Below are positions 32,046-39,389 of a stretch of 64,000 nt of DNA, in pieces. Location of the stretch: contig NZ_VSST01000017.1 in NCBI RefSeq assembly GCF_019402665.1, positions 1 through 64,000 of the forward strand, given 5' to 3'. The translations under genes and the position numbers were made by a program. The DNA is from Bradyrhizobium canariense (GTDB lineage Bacteria; Pseudomonadota; Alphaproteobacteria; Rhizobiales; Xanthobacteraceae). The notes beneath the pieces were generated by a model. The model did no database searches. It was not told where the DNA came from and saw only the letters and a list, made by a program, of their open reading frames with translations. How positions within the stretch are numbered: the first letter of the stretch is position 1; every line of letters begins with the position of its first letter.

Positions 32046-32345
32046 ATGCCTCTGACACTGCGGATGATCGGCCTGGATGATTACACGGTTCACGAGGACC
32101 GGCAGCTAGTCGGGCGCATCCGCTACGCCAACGAACGCTCCCCGGGGTTCTGGTTGTGGACGTGCATCGTGACGCTTCCCGGTCCGCCGTTCGGGGAAGC
32201 TGGCTCGCTCGATGAAGCGAAGGGGCGATTCATGGTCGCATGGGAGAATTTCAAGGCGAAGCATACGGCGGAAGAGTTGGGGAAGGCCTTCGCTGAGATG
32301 AACCGCGCCAACCGACAAGACCATTATCTGCGCTCAGTGCGTTAG
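32046..32345 (+). CDS. Conserved rhizobial hypothetical protein
   Basis: The 99-residue product (MPLTLRMIGLDDYTVHEDRQ, LVGRIRYANERSPGFWLWTC, IVTLPGPPFGEAGSLDEAKG) ends in a helical FKAKHTAEELGKAFAEMNRA region. It is a small soluble protein widespread in Bradyrhizobium, of unknown function. The strand-rich first half followed by a helix suggests a compact alpha/beta fold. ATG 32046 begins the conserved part. A partial second copy is at 29923. A hairpin repeat lies downstream. Confidence 0.75.
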   Translation: MPLTLRMIGLDDYTVHEDRQLVGRIRYANERSPGFWLWTCIVTLPGPPFGEAGSLDEAKGRFMVAWENFKAKHTAEELGKAFAEMNRANRQDHYLRSVR

Positions 32346-32446
32346 CGCGTCGCATTTGATTGCAACAAAATTCGCCGGTTCACACTGACGGCCATTTCCA
32401 AGCCGACGAGTTCGTCCCGACTGTGTACGCGCCCAGCAGTGAGATT

Positions 32447-32513
32447 GCCCCGGCTTCAAGGGGGACTTTTGGGTGGCCGGAGCCGCTCCGCCAGCTCCGC
32501 GGGGAGCCGGCAA
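32447..32513 (+). repeat. GC-rich hairpin repeat, copy 2
   Basis: GCCCCGGCTTCAAGGG, ACTTTTGGGTGGCCGGAG, CCGCTCCGCCAGCTCC. Same order of blocks as copy 1, with one mismatch in the stem. Confidence 0.65.
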
Positions 32514-32731
32514 GATTCTCAAGCTCCCTATTGAGGTGTTCGTTCCCTGCTGGTCCATCGTTGGAAATTCACGGGAGGCGCCGGTTCACGTTGGCTGCCT
32601 TCCTCATGTGGGCAACATGACGCCTGTCCCAGTATAAGCGGTCATTTTTAAACTAAGTCCTAAGTTGGCGGGCTTTTCGTTTTTATCAGCTTCTGTCATG
32701 TTGCCACGGTCATTTTGCAGGAGAGACGCGC

Positions 32732-32932
32732 GTGGCAACAGGTATTGTGAAGTGGTTCAACGCGACCAAAGGCTATGGCTTCATTCAGCCCGACGACGGC
32801 GGGAAGGACGTCTTTGTCCACATATCAGCAGTGGAGAAGGCTGGCTTCAGTGGTTTGGCAGAAGGTGCAAAGGTGAGCTACGAGATCGTGAGCGATCGGG
32901 GCAAGCAGTCCGCAGGTAATCTGAGACTGTAG
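32732..32932 (+). CDS. cspA: Cold-shock protein (CspA family)
   Basis: The 66-residue protein is a single cold-shock domain: [20 protein letters not shown] carries RNP1 (KGYGFI), and [14 protein letters not shown] carries RNP2 (VFVHI). It binds single-stranded RNA/DNA as an RNA chaperone. The start is GTG at 32732 with AGGAG 8 bases upstream. The 200-base region before the gene is free of other genes and could hold a structured cold-responsive leader, as in other csp genes. Confidence 0.95.
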   Translation: MATGIVKWFNATKGYGFIQPDDGGKDVFVHISAVEKAGFSGLAEGAKVSYEIVSDRGKQSAGNLRL

Positions 32933-33036
32933 GCGTGGCTGGGACAGGGCCCGCCGGTTCGCGCCGGCGGGCCGGGCGCGTTGATCACGTGTATCGAAAT
33001 TGAGTACACGCTTTGGTGCTGCGATCTTCGGCGCTT

Positions 33037-33249
33037 TCACCGCTCCAGTTCCTTGATGGCGTCCTTTAGCAGTTCGAGAAGCCGGATTTCACATGCCCCC
33101 ATGACGAACTGATCGGCGTCGTCAGGCACGACAATCTGCCCCTGCACGTGTCCATCATGGGAGTGGATGATGAAGTCTCGGGCCTTGCACGCTTCGTTGC
33201 GGACGTTCGTTATCGCCTCAAGCGGACCCCATTCAATTCTGACAGCCAT
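33037..33249 (-). CDS. Hypothetical protein (70 aa)
   Basis: The product (MAVRIEWGPLEAITNVRNEA, CKARDFIIHSHDGHVQGQIV) ends in an amphipathic helix (LLELLKDAIKELER). Three strands plus a helix suggest a small alpha/beta domain. It recurs in rhizobia to my knowledge, without assigned function. The start at Met 33249 is preferred because upstream residues are Arg/Ser-rich noise. It follows the 56-aa membrane protein after 34 bases on the same strand, so they form an operon. Confidence 0.55.
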   Translation of the reverse strand: MAVRIEWGPLEAITNVRNEACKARDFIIHSHDGHVQGQIVVPDDADQFVMGACEIRLLELLKDAIKELER

Positions 33250-33283
33250 TGCTAACCCTCGCTCTTGGGGGAACGCGCGCGAG

Positions 33284-33454
33284 CTACTGCGGGTCATGCG
33301 AGTTGAGGAGCGGTAAAGCCGGCAGATCGATCGGCTCGCCTGGAGGTCGATCAACCCTGTTCGCTTTCTTTCCGCTGACGAGGACACCAATATAGCCGGC
33401 ACCCACCAGTAGGGCCCCTGCGATCATCAGCCAGTGCGGGAATGCCAAGGACAT
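33284..33454 (-). CDS. Small single-pass membrane protein (56 aa)
   Basis: The product begins MSLAFPHWLMIAGALLVGAG and continues YIGVLVSGKKANRVDRPPGE, with one membrane helix at residues 8-31 and a charged, Pro-rich cytoplasmic tail ending NSHDPQ. The ATG at 33454 starts directly before the helix. It is likely co-transcribed with the 70-aa gene downstream. Confidence 0.55.
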   Translation of the reverse strand: MSLAFPHWLMIAGALLVGAGYIGVLVSGKKANRVDRPPGEPIDLPALPLLNSHDPQ

Positions 33455-33514
33455 GGTCGCTGGCCTCAAAATACCGCGCTCACGGGCGCCGGTAGGACAA
33501 ACCTATTCAACCAT

Positions 33515-33580
33515 TTCGTGATTGAAGAAGTCAAATATTTAATATATGCATTAACTATTTAATTGTGAAATATTAAGAGC
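33515..33580. other. AT-rich patch
   Basis: ATTTAATATATGCATTAACTATTTAATTG-like sequence, strongly AT-rich against the GC-rich background, between divergent small genes at 33454 and 33593. It is the expected place for both promoters and a candidate site for an H-NS-like protein. Confidence 0.4.
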
Positions 33581-33592
33581 GCAGGGTGCACG

Positions 33593-33790
33593 ATGCCCTC
33601 GATAGAGTCTATGCACTTCAGCAGCACAGGGCCTTCCGACCAGCACCCCTATGATCGCGAGCCGGGCGCGCCTTCTGCGTGGCGTCCTTCGGCAAGAGGG
33701 CCAATCGACGCCGAGCCCGAGGCCGCAAATGACACCGCGGGCGAATGGCCTCTGCTACCGTTTCCTGATGGCTCGTGCGCCACCTGCTGA
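33593..33790 (+). CDS. Small Pro/Ser-rich hypothetical protein (65 aa)
   Basis: The product (MPSIESMHFSSTGPSDQHPY onward) is disordered in character and ends PFPDGSCATC, with two C-terminal cysteines. A GCAGGGTG sequence precedes the ATG. Family not recognised. The Cys-x-x-Cys end might bind metal. It is followed by a GC-rich hairpin repeat. Confidence 0.4.
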   Translation: MPSIESMHFSSTGPSDQHPYDREPGAPSAWRPSARGPIDAEPEAANDTAGEWPLLPFPDGSCATC

Positions 33791-33828
33791 GCTGTGACGC
33801 GGCGTCTCCACGCGCCATCGGAGTGAGG

Positions 33829-33891
33829 GCCCCGGCTTGAGGGAGTTTGGGTACGCCGGGGCCGCTCCGCCAGCTTGGGCGAGCTAGCGCG
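33829..33891 (+). repeat. GC-rich hairpin repeat, copy 3
   Basis: GCCCCGGCTTGAGGG, AGTTTGGGTACGCCGGGG, CCGCTCCGCCAGCTTGGG, CGAGCTAGCGCG. It is the most regular copy, with perfect CCCCGGC/GCCGGGG arms. Confidence 0.7.
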
Positions 33892-34063
33892 AATTAAATA
33901 TCCGCGCGCCTTTCTGTTCCTTCAAAGCGTCAACCCGTGGCTCACGTCTCTGCCGGCTGTGTGCAATGGCGCGAAAGGGCTTCGCCTTGCAATTGTGCCG
34001 ATCGTCTGGTGTAATGCTCAGATTGTCGAGATGTTTTTGCGGTCTTGTTATTTTGAGGTCGTG

Positions 34064-34252
34064 ATGAGTATTTCTGATCGTATCCCCTATGCCGCTATCG
34101 CCTTGCATCAACGTGTCGCCTTTCTAGAACATCAGATTGCAGAATTGGGCGTGTTGCGACACCGACTAATGCAAGCTGAGTTGCGACGCTACCGGTTAAG
34201 GTCGAGCCGGCGAGCTTCCGAAAAATCGCACACTCGCCGTCACGGTAGATAA
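34064..34252 (+). CDS. Small coiled-coil hypothetical protein (62 aa)
   Basis: The product begins MSISDRIPYAAIALHQRVAF and continues LEHQIAELGVLRHRLMQAEL, a heptad-like coiled coil, then a very basic tail (RRYRLRSSRRASEKS). GAGGTCGTG precedes the ATG. An upstream in-frame start at 33875 would run through the hairpin repeat and is rejected. The basic tail suggests nucleic-acid contact (inference). It lies 80 bases before the H-NS-like gene. Confidence 0.45.
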   Translation: MSISDRIPYAAIALHQRVAFLEHQIAELGVLRHRLMQAELRRYRLRSSRRASEKSHTRRHGR

Positions 34253-34332
34253 CCTTCTGCGCTCAACCGACAAAGAGTTGCCGGCTCCCGCTTGTAAGCC
34301 CAGGCTATGGGAACACGTGAGTCGGGGGATTC

Positions 34333-34491
34333 ATGGAACGGAAGCCGTTTGAGAGCATGTCGGTTGAAGAGCTGTGGCAACTCCACACAGTCGTTAATGA
34401 CATTCTTGCCGTGAGGCTCGTGGCCAAGAAGCAAGAGCTGGAGCGACGGCTTGGCCTGCTCAGCCGAGAAGACAAGACTCCTCGCAGCTAA
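34333..34491 (+). CDS. H-NS-like protein lacking the DNA-binding domain (52 aa)
   Basis: The product begins MERKPFESMSVEELWQLHTV and continues VNDILAVRLVAKKQELERRL, ending GLLSREDKTPRS. This is the N-terminal dimerisation helix pair of alphaproteobacterial H-NS-family proteins (F-MSVDELW-LHEE, L-AEK-ELE-RL-QL). In complete members it is followed by a linker and a C-terminal DNA-binding domain with YRNP-like and TWSGRG motifs. Here a stop comes at the linker, and I find no C-terminal motif in the next 150 bases. It is either a decayed hns-like gene or, like the truncated H-NST proteins of enterobacteria, a dominant-negative modulator. Confidence 0.65.
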   Translation: MERKPFESMSVEELWQLHTVVNDILAVRLVAKKQELERRLGLLSREDKTPRS

Positions 34492-34825
34492 GCATTGAGA
34501 GAGAGATATAAGGAAGGTGCCCCTCAGTTGCGCCTTTCTGCCGGCGGATTCTTTTTTGCCGACGGATGAAGAGGCAAAAGATCGAGCAGAGAAATTCTAG
34601 ATGCTCATCGGCCCGTCTCAGCAGCCCGATTTATTGTGATATGGCAGCCAACATCAGAGCGGCTTTGAGGCGAATTTCGTCCCGTGTAGCCCGCCAGGAA
34701 GGCTGCACCGAAGGTCTCGCCTTCGCCCTACTCCGCAGGAGAGGTGACGCCCTGCGCTATGAGCGGCGGCAACCGGCCGCAACCTTCGCTGTGGATCCAA
34801 TGACGACAGATGCAGTCGGCTCACT

Positions 34826-35085
34826 GAGAGGACGCGCCCAATCAGCTGTGGCAGATGGAGTTCAAGGGCCACATGCCCCTTGCCAGCGGGAGGCGTTGTC
34901 ATCCACTGACCATGGTCGACGATCACTCGCGCTATGCTGTGTGTCTGAAGGCATGCGTCAACGAGCAGCGTTCCGCCGTGCGGGGGCATCTGACCGATAC
35001 CTTTCGCCGCAACGGCCTGCCGGAGACCTTCTACATCGACAATGGCTCCCCCTGGGGCGATACGTCCGGTGTTCGCTGCAGAGCG
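34826..35085 (+). pseudogene. IS481-family transposase core fragment
   Basis: One frame encodes NQLWQMEFKGHMPLASGRRC, HPLTMVDDHSRYAVCLKACV and FRRNGLPETFYIDNGSPWGD, the retroviral-integrase-type catalytic core of IS481 transposases. The first catalytic Asp has become Glu (WQMEFKGH for WQMDFKGH). The second Asp (DNGSPWG) is kept. The N-terminal helix-turn-helix and everything after DNGSPWGD are missing or unrecognisable. No terminal repeats were seen. It is dead. Confidence 0.75.
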
Positions 35086-35270
35086 GGCTCGCTGTCGTTC
35101 AAACCGGCATTGGTCAGGCCGCCCCCGATATAGCTTGTCGCGTCGCACGGATGCGCATGCACGATGGGCCGGCGGTCGGCGGCAGTGCCGACGCTCGGTC
35201 CTCGTGCTGCGGATTCAGGTGCGGATCTCCTAGGCACGGGGCCGACTATCTGCGGGACGGCGCGAGAGAC

Positions 35271-35340
35271 GGCACCGGCTTCAGGGGGCTTTTGGGTCGG
35301 CCGGGGCCGCTCCGCCAGCTCAGGGCGGCGAGCCAGCAAA
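35271..35340 (+). repeat. GC-rich hairpin repeat, copy 4
   Basis: GGCACCGGCTTCAGGGGG, CTTTTGGGTCGGCCGGGG, CCGCTCCGCCAGCTCAGG. One stem mismatch (A for C in the left arm). Confidence 0.65.
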
Positions 35341-35458
35341 TCTTCAAGCAACATCCCGTGCGGGGGCTTCTAAGGAGCGCGGTGCAACCCAAATTCCTAG
35401 CAGTCGTCGTCCAGGCATGACATGATGATCCATATTTGCGTTTCGGAGGGAAAGCCCG

Positions 35459-35539
35459 ATGCGCCTTGTTTTGCCTTATCTCGGGATTTGTCTTTGCGCG
35501 TCACTCGCGGCGTGGTTGTCCTTCACGCTGCTCTATTGA
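35459..35539 (+). CDS. 26-aa hydrophobic microprotein, copy 1
   Basis: The frame begins MRLVLPYLGICLCASLAAWL and ends SFTLLY with TGA. A perfect GGAGGG ribosome-binding sequence lies 9 bases upstream. One membrane helix spans most of the peptide. A second copy at 43861-43941 differs at five residues only (Ala/Val, Gly/Cys, Thr/Ala, Ile/Leu types) and keeps frame, length and ribosome-binding site. That indicates purifying selection on a translated peptide. Its 3' end overlaps by 7 bases the end of a minus-strand gene fragment. Confidence 0.65.
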   Translation: MRLVLPYLGICLCASLAAWLSFTLLY

Positions 35540-35697
35540 CCGAGCAAATCATCGCCAGGTGTCAGCAGCCGCACGTAGGTACCGCTCTCGTGCAGGTCGA
35601 GCCAGCCGCGTTCGACGGCATACTTGATGCCGGCACCGAACTCTGTGCCGCTTCTCTTGAGCATGTAGAGGAAAGGAGCCGCTTCTATTTTTTTAGG
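35533..35697 (-). pseudogene. Truncated copy of the 86-aa protein encoded at 43621
   Basis: Minus-strand residues PFLYMLKRSGTEFGAGIKYA and [20 protein letters not shown] match [20 protein letters not shown] and [20 protein letters not shown] of the protein at 43621-43881. Upstream of PFLY the similarity stops and the frame runs into the HTH-like gene at 35695. The C-terminus (GDDLLGQ) also differs. An internal Met (MLKRSG) could still allow expression of 40 residues, but I treat it as a remnant. Confidence 0.6.
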
Positions 35698-35842
35698 AGC
35701 AATCCCATCTCTCGCGCCATCCGCTTCACCGATCCGGTATGCCGCCCGAGGACTGCCGCAATTTCCGACGCGGCGCGCCGACGTGCCATCGCGGCAAGCC
35801 TCTTTCGCTCTCGGTCCACTGCTTTGGCTTGGATGATTTCAT
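35695..35842 (-). pseudogene. Small helix-turn-helix-like protein with one frameshift
   Basis: From ATG 35842 the frame gives MKSSKPKQWTESE, then after a single-base shift in a GAAAGAGG run RKRLAAMARRRAASEIAAVL and GRHTGSVKRMAREMGLLLKK with TAG. The (R)AASEIAAVLGRHTGSVKRMA part is a typical helix-turn-helix as found in short GcrA-like or Sigma-70-like rhizobial proteins. The span of 148 bases is not a multiple of three. It abuts the truncated 86-aa paralogue. Confidence 0.5.
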
Positions 35843-35939
35843 TTCGAGATCATCCGGCTGGCTCGACGAAATCGATATTGGGAAATTTCCGGGTGGCAAC
35901 CCTTGACGGCTTGGTGCAGGCCGGAGTCTGATCACCGGC

Positions 35940-36347
35940 ATGGGGCGACATCAGCACGACATCAACGATCTCGCGCGCATGGAGCGCATCTGCCTGGATC
36001 TGGCGGAGGAGAGCAGGGTGCCCAGAGAGGCCGGCGCATTGCGCGAGATGGCGGAAAACTACGGTCGAGAGGCTGCGAAACTGATCGTGGCTAGGACCGT
36101 AGATTGCCCGCGACGGGAACGAAAAAAAACGAGCGATTTCAGCAAGGTTGACAAGACACCCCTGGTCCCGAACGCGCCGAGGCGTCCAGCGCTTTGCCGA
36201 CAACCTCAGGGTTGCTGCAGGGGTAATTTTGTCGGCACTGATAAGCTTTGGGCGCAAAGCTTATCAGTTGGAGACACTACGCTAAGCCGATGCGTCAAGG
36301 CGGCAGTTACGGTGACGATCACCTCGCGGCCGGCAACTCCTGCGTAA
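35940..36347 (+). CDS. Small hypothetical protein, extended frame
   Basis: The N-terminal 55 residues (MGRHQHDINDLARMERICLD, LAEESRVPREAGALREMAEN, YGREAAKL) form a charged helical hairpin like other short Bradyrhizobium proteins that end shortly after REAAKL. The remaining 80 residues are Arg/Pro/Cys-rich and cross a perfect 12-base palindrome, so the true stop has probably been lost by mutation. Function unknown. Confidence 0.4.
   Translation: MGRHQHDINDLARMERICLDLAEESRVPREAGALREMAENYGREAAKLIVARTVDCPRRERKKTSDFSKVDKTPLVPNAPRRPALCRQPQGCCRGNFVGTDKLWAQSLSVGDTTLSRCVKAAVTVTITSRPATPA
36238..36269. repeat. Perfect inverted repeat with 12-base arms
   Basis: CTGATAAGCTTT, six bases (GGGCGC), then AAAGCTTATCAG. 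Adding the next A/T pair gives 13-base arms. No T-run follows, so it is not a standard terminator. It may be a recombination site, an operator or an IS scar. Confidence 0.6.
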
Positions 36348-36528
36348 GCTAGCTGAATATCGCGCTGAGCGCTCTAGCGCGGATCGATGTCGGGCTTCGT
36401 AGGCGGATCGGAGGTTGTCGCGACCGACTTGGAACTTCGTCGTGCGGGGACTTTACTCCAGCCGGTCGCGTGAACGCAACGCGGCACCTCGTGAGCGGGC
36501 CGTTTGGGCCGGCATCGTCGCCGACGCC

Positions 36529-39132
36529 TCAGCGGATCATGGTCTTCCGCTCCGCTCCGTCTCGCCTGGGTACCACTTCGAACGCCGAAGCCAAACGGCG
36601 CGGCTGGAGCAGGACAGCGAACTCTTCGAGCGGTAAGGGCCGAGAAAAAAGATAACCTTGCGCCATGGTCGCGCCGTTTTCGGCCGCGAACTGAAGGTCT
36701 TCGGCCGTTTCAACGCCTTCGACGACCGTTTCGAACCCCAATTCGTCCGCAAGTCCGAGCGCCAGACGAAGGATCGTCTGCTTTTCGCGGTCGTCGGCGA
36801 CACCCGTTACGAGCGTACGATCGAGCTTCACGGCGTCGAAGGGGAGCCTCGCCATGGTCGAAAGATTCGAATAGCCGGCTCCGAAATCGTCCATTGCGAA
36901 CCGTATGCCCAATTGCCTGAGCAGGCTTATTCTCTCGCGCACGACGTCAGGATTGCGCATCGCGACCGACTCTGTGATCTCGATCTCGAGCTTTGGCGGC
37001 GGGAAGTCGGCCTCGCGAACGGCCGTGATGATATCCCTGATGAACAGCGGGTCTTCGATTTCCGTCGCTGCGACATTTACGGCGAGCACGAGATTCGAGC
37101 CGGCTCGGATCAAGCCCCCGATTTCGGCGAGCGCGCGCCTCAGCACGAAGCGGTCGATCTCCATGATGAGGCCGATCTCTTCCGCGATCTTGATGAAGCG
37201 CGCAGGAGGAATGTCGCCCTCCTTCGGGTGATGCCAGCGCGCCAGCGCCTCCACCCCTAGGATGCGTCCATCCCTGCAGGACACCTTGGGCTGGTAATGG
37301 ACGACGAGCTCTTCATTGCGGATCGCCAAAGCGAGGTCGGTTTCGAGCGCATGGCGCGCACGCGCGATCTCTGCGAGATCCGGAGTGAAGAACGCGCAGG
37401 TATTGCGTCCCGAACTCTTCGCGACGTACATCGCAAGGTCGGCACGGATCAGGAGATCGTCATAGGTTGTGCCGTGGGTAGGACAGATCGCAATGCCGAT
37501 GCTGACGCCGATGGTCGCATGGTTGCTCTGGAGCTTGAAGGAAACCTGCAGCGTCTCGATCATCTCGCGGGCACTGAGGCTCGCGGCTGCGACCGTCTTC
37601 ATACCAGCGATGATGGCGACGAACTCGTCGCCCCCGACCCGGGCGAGCAGACATTTGCCGGCAGCGCCTTTGGACGTCAGCAAATTGCTCAAGCGCTCGG
37701 CCACCATCCTGAGCAGTTCGTCGCCAGCCTTGTGCCCGAAAGTGTCGTTGATGGATTTGAAGCCATCCAGGTCGAGGAAGAACAGCGCTGCGCCCTCTTC
37801 CGCGTCGATGAGCGCCGGCGCATCGATGCGCATCTTCTCCCGATTGGGAATGCGGCTCACCGTGTCGTAGAAAGCGAGCTGACGAATTCTTCGCGTGCTG
37901 GCCCGCAAATGCGTCAGCATTTGCTCGAATGCGAGGCCAAGGCCGCGGACCTCGCCGAGGCCCGTTGCGCGGAATTGAACGTCGAGATTGCCACCCGCGA
38001 TTTCCTGGGCGGTCTTGGCCAGCGCTGAAAGTCCTTTCGTGAGGTGCCTCACGGCGGCCAATAGCGCGACGACCAAGGCACCGAGCGCCAGCGCCGCGGA
38101 TGCCAGGAACTGCCACATCAGCGAACGCGTGTGGGATGCGCCGATCTGGAACATCTGATCGCGTGTCGTCGTCACCAGCGATGCGCTCGCAAACGTGCAC
38201 ACCTTGAGCGTCGCCTCGTAATCGACACAGCGCGCGACGTAGTTGCCGTCATCCGAGCGCTGCAGCCCGGCCAAACGCGTCCTGGCGCCGCTGAATCTCG
38301 CCCCTTGAGGCCCCGCGGAAGACACGATCTCGCTGTCACCCGTGATAATGACCACGCCGGCATTGGCCAGCGAGGTGAAGTTCTCGAGAGTCCGTTCCGT
38401 GCGGCCGAGCGGTCGGATCGCGGCAAGCGCGCCGACGAGGTCGCCAAAGTCGTCAAACACGGGCTCGATCGCGGTGTGCGCGATGGTTTGGCGCTGCGGC
38501 AGTCCGAGCGCCGACAACTCACCCAATTTGAGCTCATAAGTGCCTTCCTCACCCTGCGGGTGCGAGCGGCTATTGTCCTTGAGGATCGGGTTGAGATTGA
38601 TAGAGAGAGCGGTACCTTCGAACGCCTGGTTCAGCGCGAGTAGGTCGAGGGACGTGTTGGCGCCGATCACGCGACCGCTTCCGTCGAAGGCGATCAGCCT
38701 TTCGAAGCCGGAGGTCGAAGCTACGATGCTGAGCAGCTCGCGGATGGTCACATCGTTGTTCGAGGCGACGGCCTTGGCGACATCGGCGCGCTGAGCGATC
38801 TGACGCAGGCGAGATGCGGTTTCTGCGCCTAGGGCCTCGATTCGCGCTCGCGCCAACTGGGCCTCGCCGTCGAGGCGATGAGCGAGCTGGTCTTCCGAGA
38901 GTTCACCCAGTGCCGCAGCCTGGTGCCTCAGTTGCTGCTGCAGGCGTAGCGCCGTCGAGCCACCGATGAGGCCGAGCCCGAGGACGCCGGTCGCGAGCAC
39001 GACGGCAACAAGGCGCATGGCGATAGACGAGGGGACGCCCGGAATTCCGGACGCAACGGCCCAACGACGCCAGCGGGGTGGCGCCCTCGATGCCTTTTCC
39101 GAATCCGTATCAATCGCCGCCACCGCCAGCAC
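36529..39132 (-). CDS. Bifunctional diguanylate cyclase/phosphodiesterase (GGDEF-EAL) with periplasmic sensor
   Basis: The 867-residue protein has a membrane helix near residues 40-60, a periplasmic sensor of about 280 residues (dCACHE/CHASE-like: IVASTSGFERLIAFDGSGRV, TAIEPVFDDFGDLVGALAAI), a second helix near 350 and a HAMP linker (AQEIAGGNLDVQF). GGDEF follows with intact RVGGDEFVAI (near 500). EAL has GVEALARWHHP (near 628), AMDDFGAGYSNLS and VEGVETAEDL, so all catalytic residues of both domains are kept. An RxxD inhibitory site is not obvious. The enzyme should make and break c-di-GMP in response to a periplasmic signal. It is divergent from the PstS-like gene. Confidence 0.95.
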   Translation of the reverse strand: MLAVAAIDTDSEKASRAPPRWRRWAVASGIPGVPSSIAMRLVAVVLATGVLGLGLIGGSTALRLQQQLRHQAAALGELSEDQLAHRLDGEAQLARARIEALGAETASRLRQIAQRADVAKAVASNNDVTIRELLSIVASTSGFERLIAFDGSGRVIGANTSLDLLALNQAFEGTALSINLNPILKDNSRSHPQGEEGTYELKLGELSALGLPQRQTIAHTAIEPVFDDFGDLVGALAAIRPLGRTERTLENFTSLANAGVVIITGDSEIVSSAGPQGARFSGARTRLAGLQRSDDGNYVARCVDYEATLKVCTFASASLVTTTRDQMFQIGASHTRSLMWQFLASAALALGALVVALLAAVRHLTKGLSALAKTAQEIAGGNLDVQFRATGLGEVRGLGLAFEQMLTHLRASTRRIRQLAFYDTVSRIPNREKMRIDAPALIDAEEGAALFFLDLDGFKSINDTFGHKAGDELLRMVAERLSNLLTSKGAAGKCLLARVGGDEFVAIIAGMKTVAAASLSAREMIETLQVSFKLQSNHATIGVSIGIAICPTHGTTYDDLLIRADLAMYVAKSSGRNTCAFFTPDLAEIARARHALETDLALAIRNEELVVHYQPKVSCRDGRILGVEALARWHHPKEGDIPPARFIKIAEEIGLIMEIDRFVLRRALAEIGGLIRAGSNLVLAVNVAATEIEDPLFIRDIITAVREADFPPPKLEIEITESVAMRNPDVVRERISLLRQLGIRFAMDDFGAGYSNLSTMARLPFDAVKLDRTLVTGVADDREKQTILRLALGLADELGFETVVEGVETAEDLQFAAENGATMAQGYLFSRPLPLEEFAVLLQPRRLASAFEVVPRRDGAERKTMIR

Positions 39133-39389
39133 CCTGAACTTGCGGGGCCGGTCAATGTCGCTCGCTGAGGCCCCTGAGCGTGTTCCAGGGCGACATTAGG
39201 CGAGCGAAGCATTCAATATCGTCTATTTACCGGCTATTTGTGGGTGAGTAATTAACAATCGGTTTTTCGAAACCATCAAATTTTGCGCTTCTGTCCGCCA
39301 CAGTTGATTCCGAATGGACGGCGTTGCGACAACAGATGGTTTAGGTTTCTTTGCCAGATTGCGCACCTCGTGGTTCGAAGGGGTCTGCC

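Noticed and set aside
37297..38028. Long plus-strand frames opposite the GGDEF-EAL gene
   Set aside because: Shadow frames of a confirmed gene; no conserved motifs.
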